Shown here in pieces: positions 1 to 12,482 of a stretch of 64,000 bases of DNA (position 1 is the first letter of the stretch; each line of letters begins with the position of its first letter). The stretch is from Carya illinoinensis (Eukaryota > Streptophyta > Magnoliopsida > Fagales > Juglandaceae), in NCBI RefSeq assembly GCF_018687715.1, contig NC_056764.1, positions 5,644,501 through 5,708,500 on the forward strand. Direction: 5' to 3'. The notes under the pieces are model-generated. The model searched no databases and was not told the DNA's origin. It was given only the letters and a program-made list of their open reading frames with translations. A program made the position numbers and the translations under genes.

Positions 1-435
1 CAGGACCTTCAGATGAAGCCTGAGGGATCCTTGCACAAGATCCACAGCCATCAAATGACCAACCATGGTATGAACACTGCAAGTTGCCACCTTCATCAAT
101 CCGCCCTTCCTACAAACCATATGAACTCATCAAGATTGCGAAAAGACATAAAGAACCCAATCCTTCCCAATTCCTCACTTCTTCATGGAAAATTTACAAG
201 ATATAAAGAAATAGAGCATGTTACAACTTTAGTTTACAGATAAGGGCGAGAGGCGGTGGGGGCATTTGTCGTCGAAAGCGACCCATTCACAAGCAAACCT
301 GTCGAACCAAAGCACGAGATCTCGACCCAAAAGCTGAAACGGGGTAGGGAGCAGAGGGTCCAAATCTTTGATCAAAGAAACCGGGTACCAGTGATCCCTC
401 CAAGCGAACTTAGCATTGGACAAGCCGTGCTCATC
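1..435 (-). CDS. Pheophorbide a oxygenase-like Rieske protein, 5' part, runs off the left edge; possibly a pseudogene
   Basis: Two exons (238-435 and 1-109, phase 0 junction with a GTAAAC donor and a GTAG acceptor) encode the Rieske [2Fe-2S] domain of a PAO/ACD1-type oxygenase. In the family this chloroplast enzyme opens the pheophorbide ring during chlorophyll breakdown. Visible marks are [24 protein letters not shown], both cluster half-sites (CPH and CSYH) and [12 protein letters not shown]. No ATG is in frame. The coding run begins right after TTTAG at 436-440, which is either a splice acceptor or an in-frame TAG. Upstream (about 440-700) lies a pyrimidine-rich, serine/phenylalanine-rich reading frame that might be a decayed transit peptide. 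I am sure of the family. I am not sure whether the gene is intact, because the mononuclear iron domain lies outside the window. Confidence 0.8.
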
Positions 436-759
436 CTAAACTCCATACCCTTTCAAATAACTAAGGGCTTGCGGAGAAGAACGACGGGCTGAAGAAAAGG
501 GCTTGTGGGTTGAAGAAGAAATGGGCGATGGAGAGAAGGGGATGAAGATAGAAAAAGGTTTCGAGAAAAAGAAAGAAAAGAAGGAGGCAGAAGCGTTTCG
601 GGAGAAAGAAAGAAAGAAAAAAGGAAAAAAAAAAAAAAAAAAAGAGAAATGAAGTGTTTTAGGGACGAAGACAACGAAAAACGGAGGGAAGGATAGAGCG
701 GCAAGTACTTGAAAATGATAAAATATCACTTTGCTCTTTGTATAGTCGCTGGCCAAACA

Positions 760-3700
760 TGGAGAGCTGCTAAGAATTACTGTATCAGTTATGTCAAGCT
801 TTTCAAGTTTAGCTAGACCAATGCAGATGAATTTACTCAGATTTGCTTTTATTTTAGACTTACATTAGACAATGGCGAGGCCATTGCCAATGCTCTAATA
901 AGTGTGAGAAGTTTATAACGTTCTTAGATTGAGATTTTCTTCATCTTTTCCTCTCAACATTTAGGTTCATTTCTTATGTATTTATGGTTTGTTAGGATTT
1001 ATATCACCAGTAATGTTATACGAATAATCTTTTTCAAATTCTTTTTAAAATTATGTTTTAAATTGAAAGTATTTATGTAAAACAATGTCACTTATATAGG
1101 TATTTTATAAAAAAAAAAATACTCATTATTTAAAACATAACTAGATAAAAAATTATGAAAATAAAATAATGTTATATACAATTATAGAATGCACAAACAC
1201 CGTACAACCACTTTAAAAAAATAAAATCAATTATTAAAAAATTAATTTTTTTCTAATATCACATTTATTTACTTTTTTTCAAAATAATTATACATAACAC
1301 TCACGCATACTTATAACTATCATTTCTATTACATCCATTGTCCATTTATAACCATTTTCCTAAAAGAAGGGGAAAACAAACAAGTAACCTCACTCAGTAT
1401 AATATCCAAACACGCCGCTATTTTCTATTTTTGGTCATCAGATGATCAACAAATGGTAATTAAAAAATGGCATAATTCACAGACCTGAACAGCCGCCAGC
1501 ACGCCAAAAGCGAAATAATTTTCTGGGAATGCATCTGGGGCCCATTTCTGCATGCACAAGCCTAGAATTTGCTACGAGGAAGCCAACTTTCAGATTTCAT
1601 TGCCAATGATGCAACATCCAATTGCAAGGATTCTTTGCCTTTTTCCCTGAGCAAATTCTAAGGGCTTGTTCAAACAGTCACATACACTAACATATTCATC
1701 GGTACATGGAAGCTAAACATAGTGCGGCGAAATATATAATGGAGAAATTAACTTTTAAAAATCACTCGTTTTGTACGAAAATATTTTCTTATTTTCCTTC
1801 TCTTACATCAAAACAAACGCAGCCAAATTTCTCGACTTTTCCTTGTTCCAAGGCAGCAAGACATTAATAAGACAGGCAAGTCAAGATTTGGGGATCATCT
1901 AGAGTATCTTGAGATTTCTGTTAAAAAAAATCCACAACTAATTATATGAAACCCAACAATCGAGTCATCCTAGTGGATAAGAAATCTTATTTAGTCCTCT
2001 TTTCCTTGTCTGAAATATGGATCTTTGCTTGAAATAGAGCTAGCCTTCCGCCTGCCAAAAAGGGTAAATTGCAATCATTAGAACACTTCTACACATCAAT
2101 GACTGATGATCAAAGTAGACAAAAGAAAGAAGACAGCAGAAGCACGTTCATTTTCCTCTCTAAGTGCCAGCGTAGTCAAGTAGCCCAAACAAATGTTTTA
2201 TGTGCCAACTGATGACCTTATTCATCAGATCAAATCCCAAAAACCCTTCATTGCTGTTGCCATTGCCAACCCCACCCCAAATAAGCTGATAGCTGGAGAA
2301 TATGTACCATTTTGCCATTAACTCCCCATCCTGGGAGACAGCTTGTAGCAACATGCCAAAAGCTCCCCAAAAATTTGGGAGAAAAAACAAATCATCTGTT
2401 TATTGAAGTAGGAAAGCAGCAGAGAAAGAACTTTAGGCCTGCTAGTATTTATTTGGCAGCAGAGACTTGCAGGGTTTTGGGATAGTTACTGCTAGGTTTC
2501 GGTGGCAAAAGGCCTAGAAGATAGTAAAACAATTCTGATTATGCAAGGAAAGTTTAAGATTTGGAAGTCAAACAAAGAGAAACTTATGGTTTGGATACCC
2601 AGTTCCTTCAGTGAGCAATAATATTTTAGTATTTTGTGATTGTATGAGCTATTTAATAGATGCATGGTTTAGAGTTTCAAATATGATAAAATATACCAGC
2701 AACACCTGTGGTTTGGGTTGATTCTGTTGGCACGCCTTGGTACTCAATTTTTCCAATCACACCTCGTGGTGAACTCGTAATCATTAACTCCGCTTCCTAC
2801 CAACATTGATCAATTTCACATCTCCGAATCATGTAAAACCTAGTTTAACTACCAACTGACAAGTATAAGGGTTCCCCTGGTACTGAGTCCACAAGAATAG
2901 ATTATAGAATGCCTTTGGCACCAGATCAGACAACGTTGCCAGGGCGTTATGAATCTCGATGAAATACTAGCCATTCACAGGTAAGCAGATTTAATACCAA
3001 TTGGATTCTTCTAGAGTTGTTGAAGGACTTGCTTGGTGGCTTAGGGGTGGTCGTGAATTGGCGGTTTTGGATACTGGGTATGCTGATTCTTTGGATTATG
3101 TGCATGGACAGGTCGCAAGCATGAGCAGCTGAGTTTTTGTTTCAGGTGTTCTTTGGGTGCAGTCAAGCACACGGTGGCGGTGCATGATCTAGCCAGATTT
3201 AAATGACCGCAGCAAATTTACGGTCTTTGGATGAAGAGGAATGCACATCTAAACTTGTGCACGTATTTTGTTTAGGTATATTTCATTTAGGTATGGACCT
3301 AAATGGGGTAACTAAAAATGTTAGCGATTTAAAGAGAGATGGAAATGGTTGATTAGAACAAAATGATACTTGGGTTTTAGGGAAATAAAATGTACAAATT
3401 CAAATCAGTCTTGAATAGCATGTGATGAGAAAATTCCTGGAAAACTCTAAAGAACAGTGAGGAGAACGGATAGATTAACATGAGAATCACATCTAAGGTT
3501 TCTTGACACCATACCTTGGATAGAAACATCTTACACAGTTCTCAAAGTGACATTATGATTAACTCTGAAATTGATTGCAAAAGTTGACAATGTCAAGGTC
3601 CCAAGATGTTGGGCTAAGGAGCAGAACATGAATCAGAGCCCACGTTATTTGCTGGAAATCTAAAAAAAAAAAAAAAAACCTACGCATCACAACAAAATGG

Positions 3701-4150
3701 ATAAAAACTGCATCCTACTGTTCTGAAACTCGAGCTCCAGGCCACTAAAAAATTCTATAAAAATTGTTCCCTTCGATTCATAGAATTATATTCATATTCA
3801 TAAGCAACCATTACTCCAACTGAAGTTGACTTGGAAAACTCGACCCAAATTAAAAGAAGCTAAAAAGAATCAAATAACAAGATACGATCAAAATAGACAC
3901 CAGCCCGTAGCTATAGTGCTCCAACTCTGCCCCCCCCCCCCCCAAAAAAAAAAAAAAAAAAAAACAAAAGGGAAAAAGACCAATTTCAAACAACCATTTG
4001 TAGATAATATCTGTGTTTAAGTTTGCTTGTCCCGAAGCTTCTCGCAAGTCACGCCGGGAAATATACTTTCTTTCTTCTTCTTCTTTTTTTTTTCCCGAGC
4101 ATCAGGAATCGTAATTCGGTCTAGCGAAAAACTAAAGATAGAGTTTACAA
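760..4150. other. Intergenic, no gene recognised
   Basis: AT-rich spacer with homopolymer runs, notably A runs near 3662 and a C-run followed by an A-run at 3930-3965. A short open stretch near 2999-3130 (+) of about 43 codons has protein-like composition but matches nothing I recognise. The other open frames are short and low-complexity, and several lack an ATG. Confidence 0.6.
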
Positions 4151-4501
4151 TCAGCTCATAAAGATGGAGTTAGACCAGTCGAAGTGAGCAATTACCTGAC
4201 CGGAATCCGATTTCGGATAAGGGATAGTTGGCTCGAGGTTCAACACTCTGGCTTCCAAAGCATCAAATTTCTGCTTCGTCTGCAAGAGAATAACGAAGCT
4301 ATTTAAAGTCACAATATACTTGAAGCTTTTGGAGTTGAGAAAATGTGAATATGCAAATATTTTCGTTTCAAAGAGGTCACAGACATCGGAAAAGAGAGCG
4401 TGTCGATCGGTCAACAAATCTCTCCAAATCAATTGGGAAATCGCAGCTCCTACCACAGAAAACCCTACGCCGAACCATAGCACTCGAGTCCTTAGCATCA
4501 T
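4151..4501 (-). CDS. Small single-pass membrane protein, conserved in plants, function unknown
   Basis: Exon 1 is 4501-4385 (39 codons, starting MM) and exon 2 is 4279-4151. The intron has GT at 4384 and a CTTGCAG acceptor at 4280, phase 0. The protein of about 81 residues begins MLRTRVLWFGVGFSV, has one hydrophobic segment (about residues 7-25), then WRDL and a short coiled-coil-like stretch KQKFDALEARVLNLE. I recall similar short plant proteins of the MLRTR..WF..GF type with the same charged heptad tail, but no known function. A second possible donor (CAG|GTAATT near 4196) lies in exon 2, so the true C terminus may use another short exon, for example the KLRDKQT reading near 4020-4045. Unspliced, the frame stays open through the intron. 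Confidence 0.6.
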   Translation of the reverse strand: MMLRTRVLWFGVGFSVVGAAISQLIWRDLLTDRHALFSDVCDLFETKIFAYSHFLNSKSFKYIVTLNSFVILLQTKQKFDALEARVLNLEPTIPYPKSDSGQVIAHFDWSNSIFMS

Positions 4502-5016
4502 CTACTCACTCTTCCCCCTCCCTCTCGTTTTTTTTTTCAGAGCCTCGAGTTCTAAAGTAATGCGATCAAATTAATAGCTTAATATATTTTAAGAGTTAGT
4601 GAGGTACACTAACTCCATTTTTATCTTTCAAACTTCATTTAAATCTGTAAACTAACTTTGGACAAAAATTCTATTTTATTTTAAAGTCGTCAGCGTTTAT
4701 ATGTATAATTTAATTTAAAAATTTAAGTCTTATTATTTTGAATAATATTTTTATATATTAATTTAATAATAAAATTTTATCTATAGATATCAGATGTTAT
4801 CATCTTAACATGTAGTTTACTGTTTTCGGGCATAGATATAATTATCATAAAATCTATTACCAAGGATCTCTCTTGTTTTTAATTTATATATATATATTTA
4901 TTGTTTATGTCAAAACATGGATGCACAAATAAAAATCACATCAATTCTTTACAATAGAAAATCCCATTCCACCCACACGGAATTGTTACATACTCCACTC
5001 CTAATATTATCTAAGT

Positions 5017-5193
5017 GCAGTTTAAATAATGAGTTAAGATGAAATGAATTAATATGAAAGTTAAAAATTAAATAAAATATTATTATTATTTTAAAATTTG
5101 AAAAAATTAAATTATTTATTATATTTTATATAAAAATTTTAAAAAATTATAATGATGAGATGAGACGAAATATTTTTACTATTTAAACAGAGT
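5017..5193. repeat. MITE-like element, family A
   Basis: About 177 bp, AT-rich, bounded by imperfect inverted ends (AGTTTAAATAATGAG at left; ATTTAAACAGAG at right). The inside shares the order of motifs seen in the copies at 6866, 13715 and 31050: AAAATATTATTATTATT, AATTTGAAAAA, TTATTATATTTTAT, AAATTATAATGATGAGATGAG. Confidence 0.6.
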
Positions 5194-6865
5194 AGTAATT
5201 CATAAAAAAATTAATATTATTAAAAACAAAAGAATCATAATCAAATATATAGAGGTGGGGGATGGGGCCGTTTGGCCCCACCTGGCCGGAGCGGGGGCTT
5301 AGCCCGCCAGATGTGGGTTGCAAGGCATCCATCTAGATGTTAAATACATGCGATAATAGAGTCCGAATAGCCCACTCAGGATATATCATGTTCAACCCGC
5401 ATCTGTAATATATATAATAGACTTGTAATAAAAGAAACCACTTTATTTTGGATATCCCAAAAACGGCATCGTATCAAAACATAATTTTATCTGTAAATAA
5501 AAATCTTCTCTCACCTCTTATTTCTCTCATTCCCAGCACTAGCATTTGACTCATTAAATTTATCTTTAAAATTTGATTAAAAATACATATTTTTTATAAA
5601 TAAAAAACCTTCATATTTATAATTCTACATTGGATTAGCCATTAGATTTATCAAAATAATAATATAATATTATTTTTTTAATAATAATATTTTTAATTTT
5701 TTTCTTCATATTTTGTAATTATACTAACCATATGGACATTAACTATTTAATTTAGTACTTAAATAATTGATTTCCAACTAATTTAAAATAAAATAAAATA
5801 AAATCATTATCTATTAAAATTAGAATAAAATATTAGTTTGAATGTGAAATAGTAGATCTTCAAATTTAAAGAAGAGCAATAATTATTATAACTCAAAATT
5901 TTCCAAATACTTATTTGATAAATCTAATATAGGTTTATTTTAAATAAATTCATTAAAATTTGAAAATGTATTAGCTTTTGATGAAGCCAATACTAATGCT
6001 CTTAGAGGCCACTCCTTTTGCTCCCATTCCCCTATTCTCTTATTCCCCCTCTATTCCCCTGTTTTATTCTCTTAATGACCACCATCCTCTCATCTCTCTC
6101 ATTTATTTTCTCATCTCTCTTCCTTTCTCTTCCTTCTCTCGGCCAACAAAGAACTTCTTTCCATTGTCATGGGTCATGCTAGAGTTAGAACTCCAAGAGC
6201 TGGGAGTTATGACTTTTATGGTTATCAGTTGCAATTGTGGATGACGTTGTGACGGATCTGTGAATTTAATGGCCCACGACCATGATCACTGGCCATATAG
6301 ATCAGCTCATAGATCTATGAAGATTTGTTCACATATCTATAATTCTATATGACTCATGATCGTGGTCGTGCCTTGTGTATCTATGCATTTTTCAAGGTTT
6401 GTTTTTTTTATCTATAAGTTTCTTTGGTTTTTGTTTGGATTTGTAATACTTTCTACGATTTTTTAGAAGTTTTTTTTGTAAACTTTGTACTATGTAAGAT
6501 TTGAATTATAGAATCTATAATGCAGTGTTGGACGGAGGGATAGACAAATTAGGGTCTAATTCACTTATTGACATCAAAACAGAGGCACTCACCCATTGGG
6601 GTGTTGCGGGGGTTTGGGGGCCCAAACCGTTCCCCCTTTCCCTGCCCATGTGGCGGTTGGGGGGCAAGATAGGGGCACCGTATGAATGTGTGTGGGTAGC
6701 ACCTATACTAAATAAAATCTTAGAGTATGTAGGTCTCATACATTCTATTTTTAAAAAAAAGTGAAATTCATCAATGAAAAAATAAAAATTTTATGTGAAT
6801 CACATATTTACTTATTTTTTTCAAAAGGATATGTGAAATTCACACATTTTAAAAACTGAATATAA

Positions 6866-7028
6866 GGTCTCGTTTAATTATGAAATTCAGATTAGATGAG
6901 ATGATATATTTTGTTGAAAGTGGAATAAAATATTATTATAATATTACTTTTTAATATTATATTTTACGTAAAAAATTTAAAAAATTATACTGATTACATA
7001 AGATCGCATGGTAACCAAACAATTCCTA
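6866..7028. repeat. MITE-like element, family A
   Basis: Starts GGTCTCGTTTAATTATG and ends GTAACCAAACAATTCC, so the ends form an imperfect inverted repeat. Internal motifs GATGAGATGATATATTTTG, AATAAAATATTATTATAAT and TTATATTTTACGTAAAAAA are shared with the other family A copies. Non-coding and non-autonomous. Confidence 0.6.
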
Positions 7029-7752
7029 AATATCAATTTTCTTTTTTAAGTCCAAACATGGAATAAAAAAAGAGTAAAAACTCCAAGAAGTCGTTGCCAA
7101 AATGAACAAGCTGGCACGCAACTGGATTGAAAAGGACAGCTGTTTTCTAGATCCTTCATTTCTAGTTTGAACGCTGACTATAAAGATGGGTTTGTGAGAG
7201 TAAAGAACTTTATATGGATAGGTCGTAATTATGCTTTATCGTAAGATTTAATTTATGGTACAATATTATTTTATGATAGAAAGCCTTATCCACCTTATTA
7301 TAATTTGCAAGTATTTAACGAATCTTCTAAATTAGTCTCCCAGTGTCATAATGGCATAAGCATTCGCCCTCACCCATCTCACGAAGATGGGCTGATTGGG
7401 TTGGCAATTCTGCCCCTCTCCATAATAAAATGGTCAACAATTATTTAAATAATTATAAATAATTATTTAAATGATTTTAAAATTATTTCATCTGTCTCTA
7501 TTTCTCCTCTAAAATATCTGATAGATATGGAAAAAAACAGAGGAGAGAAAATAACAAATCTCACGTATCTCTGTCTCTCTCTCTACTGTACAAATATATT
7601 AAAAAATAATATTTATTGTACAAAGTGACTCTATCGTCTCATCCGCTTCCTCGCTTCCCCATCGCCTCTCCTTTTCTTCACTTGTGAAAGCTTCGCCGGA
7701 AACCACCTGTCACCCGGCGGAGCAACTCAATCGACCTCAGAAACCACCACCC

Positions 7753-10700
7753 ATGTCCACTTCTTCAGTGTCCTCAATTCCCTTACTCTCGCTCCCTTGC
7801 AAGCCAAAACTGCCACTCGCTGTTTCGGTAAGACCAGCCTTTTCATCTTCTGCTTTTACTTCGTTTTGTTGCTCTTCGATTCCCAAGGCTCCCAATGGGT
7901 TCAGAAACAGGACGGCGAAGCTTTCTATATTCGCGTGCTCGACGTCGCCTTTTATAGGAAGAGTGGGGCTGCAGTGGCGAGAGGGGAACGTGTCGTTGCT
8001 GTCGTTTGGGATAAACCCGAATGCAATATCGGAAGTTGGGAAGAAGAGCGATTCGTCGCAGGCTCTGTCCGCAATGCTTCCCTTTGTGGTTGCTGCCACT
8101 GCGATTGCCGCTCTTGCTCAGCCTTCCACTTTTACTTGGTGGGTCTTTTGGGTTTATGAAGTTTCCAAATTCTGCATGTGGCTTTCTTTGATGTATGAAA
8201 GTTTGCTTTCGGCATGAACTACTTAATTAATTGCATTGAATATTTCTGACACGTATTTAATTATTAGTTATGTCCTTGTAGTACCTCATAAGTCATTTAA
8301 TAAAGAAAAAGGTATTACTTCATAATATTTTCTCCTGATCTTCTTATTATCAGCCTTTTGACTTTTTCTGATCTTTTTTTTGGAAAAAGAAAGAGGTGGC
8401 GATTGCTTCTCAAAGCTGAAAATACCAATTAGTTGTAATCTTGTAGATAGAAGACCGTGGAAACTGCATACCAGAATTTGGGATTGCATATGTTTGATTT
8501 AAGGTTTATTAGGAGTACTCTTACTTCCCAAATCTTCTAGTTTCTTGTCAGCACATGTTATGGCCAAACAAGCCGTGCTTTGGTCAAGATTTCCATGAAG
8601 AATGTGTAATCCTTCCCAAATTATAATTGTATTTAGATGCCTTTTGACAACTAAAGGAACTCGGAACTCTGAACTTCTGCAGGGTATCTAAGGAACTCTA
8701 TGCTCCTGCTCTTGGTGGGATCATGTTATCTATTGGAATCCGACTTTCCATCAATGATTTTGCTCTTGCATTTAAAAGGTACAATCTTGTTTTAACGTTC
8801 TTATACACACACACACACACGCGTATCTGAAATTAAGGTATTCCAATCCTTTTTGAGATTTTGAATTTGCTTCCAATTTCCTTCAGTTTTATTCTGTTGC
8901 AGGCCTATACCATTGTCTATTGGGTTCATTGCACAGTATGTGCTGAAGCCGGCCCTTGGAGTGTTAATTGCAAGAGCCTTTGGCATGTCTCGGATATTCT
9001 ATGCAGGTTTTGTCCTCATGTCTTGTGTTGCAGGGGCTCAGCTGTCTAGCTATGCCAGTTTTTTGAGCAAAGGGGATGTGGCCTTGAGCATTCTCCTAAC
9101 CAGCTCTACCACCATTGCATCAGTGCTTGTTACACCTTTACTAACCGGCCTTCTACTTGGATCTGTTGTTCCGGTTGATGCTGTAGCCATGTCGAAGTCA
9201 ATATTGCAGGTAAGAAGAACACTGCATTAAGTGAGCAAAAGTGGATTCACAGACATAATAACCCATTTGATTCTAGTAATAATTTTGTTTTGGCAATTTT
9301 CATCAGGTCGTTCTTGTTCCTGTCACTCTTGGCCTTCTGCTCAATACTTATGCAAAACCAGTTGTGAATGTCCTTGGACCATTGATGCCATTTGTTGCGA
9401 TGATTTGCACTTCCATATGCATCGGCAGCCCCCTTGCTATAAACCGTAGCCAAATTCTGTCAACAGAGGGTCTCCGATTGGTTTTACCAGTATTGACATT
9501 TCATGTCGTCGCCTTTACTGTGGGATATTTGGTTTCTAAAATTCCGGCTTTGAGGTAAAGTCATCCTACCTCAAAGATCTTCTTGCTTTGATGCTGATGC
9601 ATCCCCAAAGTTCATTCTTGAATTGTTTACTTTCATAGGAGCAAACATCACAAGAGTTAACGTTGAAAGGGCAATGTCGTGAATATTGGAGATGTAAAGA
9701 GCCAACCCCCTTCCTTGCTCTTGTATTTGTGCTTGTGCATCTCCATCATTGAATATTTTTTCATAAGCAATTAACATGATCACATAGAGAATCGATTGGT
9801 TAGAATCAAATATCTGAGTAACTAAAGAATATATCCACACTAAAACCCATTGCAAGCACCTACTAAAGAACACACATATTGGCCGTGCACAGTCACAGAA
9901 ACAAGGCTTGCGTTAAGCATGTGGAGAATATTATAGGAACATATTTGAAGTTCCCCTCCTCCTGATCATGCTTTTTTTAGCACTTCATAACACAAATTGT
10001 TGTCTGATTCATTGGAGTATAATAGTGTATAAGTTCTGGGGTTTGATTTTCTGAGTTTGAAAAGTGATAATCCTTGTTCTTTCTATCTTTGCTAGTTGTG
10101 ATGTCCATTACTCACTTTTCGTCATATTTTCTTTCAAATTACTTCCCTATCTCCCTTTCTCATTTTTCTTACCTGTTGTTTCTTTCTTTTTTTCCTTTTT
10201 TGTAAACTTCCCATACCGCTAAAAGTCATTATCTTTGAAAGATTTTTAGGTTTGTAATCATAGCCTCAGCTTTTAGAACCTTGCATGCATTCGTAATTCT
10301 TTAATGTGATATTTGTGGTTCCTGAGCCTCCACTCTGTTACTTGCGTGCTTTTGTAGTTATTTAATGTCTTGCATTTATGGCCCATCTAAGTTTTCAGTC
10401 ATTTAAAAAGCAATCCAAAATTGTTTTATTATTGTTTTTGTAATGAAGTACGATGCCAAAGCCAGTTGTTAACAGATAGCAAGTATTGATATTATACTAT
10501 GAAATCTTCTTATATTTCTAAGATATATTGTGGAACTCTTCCTCATTTCAAGGAGATGCTGATCTCAAAACATTTCTGGCTGTTGGGCTTGGAACCCTTC
10601 TGGAAACTTCTATTCATGTTGATCTTGCATCGGTTTACAGCGTAGTTGTAGAAGTTAAGTTGGACAATAGCATTTATACTACCTTTTGAAAGCTAATTCA

Positions 10701-11373
10701 ACGAGGAACCCTTATCCTCATTAGCTGTCACCGCCTCTCTCACCTTTCATGACTTTGAAACACCCTCCAAAAGGGTGGACGTACTAGATATAACCCCATG
10801 TCAAATTCGGTGGAGAGACCAACTGTGCTAACATCTCCTAAATGCCACTGCAGCCCCCCGCCCCCCCTTCTTTTTTTTTTCACTTTTTGCTTGTCCAATC
10901 AAAAGAACTGCTGTTGTTGTTTTTATTTTTATTTTTTATTTTAACTCTTGGCAAACTATTCTATTCCTCCAACTTTCCTTGCTCCTTTCTCATTGACATG
11001 AGATAAAACCCTTACTCCCATATCACATCTGACTTTTGTAAATGCTTGAATGGAAAGTGACCTGGCACACAGGCTTGCATTTTGACTTTAGGACTATTTC
11101 ACTTGCAGACAATAACATGACGTTTTTTGTCACAGGCAAGAAGAAGAAGTCAGCAGGACGATTTCATTATGCACTGGAATGCAAAGTTCCACCCTGGCAG
11201 GGCTCCTTGCAACCCAATTCCTTGGGAGCAGTCAAGCAGTTCCACCGGCATGTTCGGTAGTTGCCATGGCTATAATGGGCCTTTTTCTTGCCTCTTTCTG
11301 GGGCAGTGGATCTCGAATCAGAGACCTGCCTTCCAAGCTAATGCCACAAGGTGGTTCTACCGTTGAGGTGTAA
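7753..11373 (+). CDS. BASS3: Chloroplast sodium/metabolite cotransporter, BASS3-type
   Basis: Five exons join in frame: 7753-8138, 8683-8778, 8903-9209, 9307-9554 and 11136-11373 (phases 2, 2, 0, 2), giving 424 residues, normal for plant BASS proteins. The first about 85 residues are Ser/Pro-rich and transit-peptide-like, followed by CSTSPFIGRVGLQW, which I recall as typical of BASS3. The membrane domain carries ELYAPALGGIMLSIGI, CVAGAQLSSYASFLSKGDVA, LTSSTTIASVLVTPLLTG, VVLVPVTLGLLLNTYAKPVV and TGMQSSTLAGLLATQFLGSS. These are the glycine/polar motifs of the bile-acid:sodium symporter fold. The protein should sit in the plastid inner envelope and move an organic anion with Na+; its exact substrate is not settled. 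Start is the ATG at 7753. A frame extends upstream only from GTG. Intron 4 is long (1.6 kb) and contains no other gene. BASS1 or BASS2 are less likely alternatives. Confidence 0.9.
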
Positions 11374-11728
11374 TGACACAACCGGTCAGAGCAAGTTCGA
11401 GGTATAGATGGAACTAACCTCAAAACATGCAGGTGGTCAGGGGTACTGATGGATGGTTCTTCAACAATCCAAAGTGCAAAAGAAGGGCTTGTGATGTCAT
11501 GTTTGAACATCAGAAGCAGGTTGTGTGGCAATATTCTATGGAGAGGATAGGAGCTATACGTTTTCATCTCAATAGCGGGGGAACCATGGTGGCGTATAGT
11601 TGTAAAGTTAGAAGAGCTCTTTCTACTAGCTCCAACTAATAGATGTTGCTGTACATAAACCCTATAAAATATAATTGAGAAAAGAAAATATATAATTGAT
11701 GCAAATGGTCAAATGAAGTATCCTACAG

Positions 11729-11771
<43 letters not shown>

Positions 11772-12482
11772 AGCGCACACATAAGCGCGCATGGTTGAGC
11801 TCGATGAGACTCGCCGGTGCGTCACCATGTGTGTATGCGTGCATGCTCGTTTAAGGTTAACTTGTACTTCAATACCAAGAGCATAAAAGGAAGAGATCTC
11901 TCTATTTTAATTGAGGAGGGGTTCACGTCTAAGATTTTAAAAGATTATGCAATCAAGTTTATAAATGAAAAAGTCATAAATCAGCTCCTTCCATCAATTT
12001 ATAGGTGGTCAGTCGGTGGAAATCTCAAATCGCCATGGAACACGAAGTCGCGAGTTTGACTGGATAGGCAACCAAAAATTATATAAAAATGTGTAAAACT
12101 AAAATATTAAAAGGACCATGGCAAACATTCCTCTATTCCTTTGTTTTCGCATTTCAGAAAATGCCTTTATTATAAAAAAAGAAAAAAATGAAATTAAAAA
12201 AATGTAAAATATTAATTTTTTTCTTTGTAGAATTCATTTTTATATTGAAACATGGACTGCCTAGATTTGCTTTAAACAAAACGAAAGTATTCCCCTGTAA
12301 AACAACCACAAAAGCAGAACTATTTCGCTTTGTCCACCCGTCTCTGTCAGACTTTTTTCTCCCTTTCTTCCTTCCAACAAATCCTAAATAAACAACAGCA
12401 AACTTAACCCAACAATCTCTCTCTGAAAAACATAAACCCTAACAAGCAACGTTAATAACAACAGCATTTCCAAGATTTACCC
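11374..12482. other. Intergenic: BASS 3' flank and promoter of the MEE60-like gene
   Basis: Contains a (CT)n microsatellite at about 11731-11768. Pyrimidine-rich sequence from about 12340 to 12470, with an AAACCCTAA telo-box-like motif near 12434, probably belongs to the 5' UTR or promoter of the next gene. No other coding signal. Confidence 0.5.
11731..11768. repeat. (CT)n microsatellite
   Basis: Uninterrupted TC dinucleotide run of roughly 38 bp in the 3' flank of the BASS gene. Confidence 0.95.

Larger units (their letters stand above)
4502..7752. other. AT-rich intergenic region with MITE remnants
   Basis: Two MITE-like copies (5017-5193 and 6866-7028) are listed separately. A GC-rich patch at 5255-5310 and another at 6595-6680 stand out from the AT-rich background but code for nothing recognisable. 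CT-rich pyrimidine tracts near 7560-7680 lie just upstream of the BASS gene and probably belong to its promoter or 5' UTR. Confidence 0.5.

Noticed and set aside
436..756. Ser/Phe-rich frame before the PAO exon taken as an intact transit peptide
   Set aside because: It starts from TTG, is dominated by a homopolymer-rich tract and ends in TAG before the Rieske exon.
7684..7752. Upstream extension of the BASS frame
   Set aside because: It opens only from GTG; the first ATG in frame is at 7753 and gives a normal transit-peptide length.
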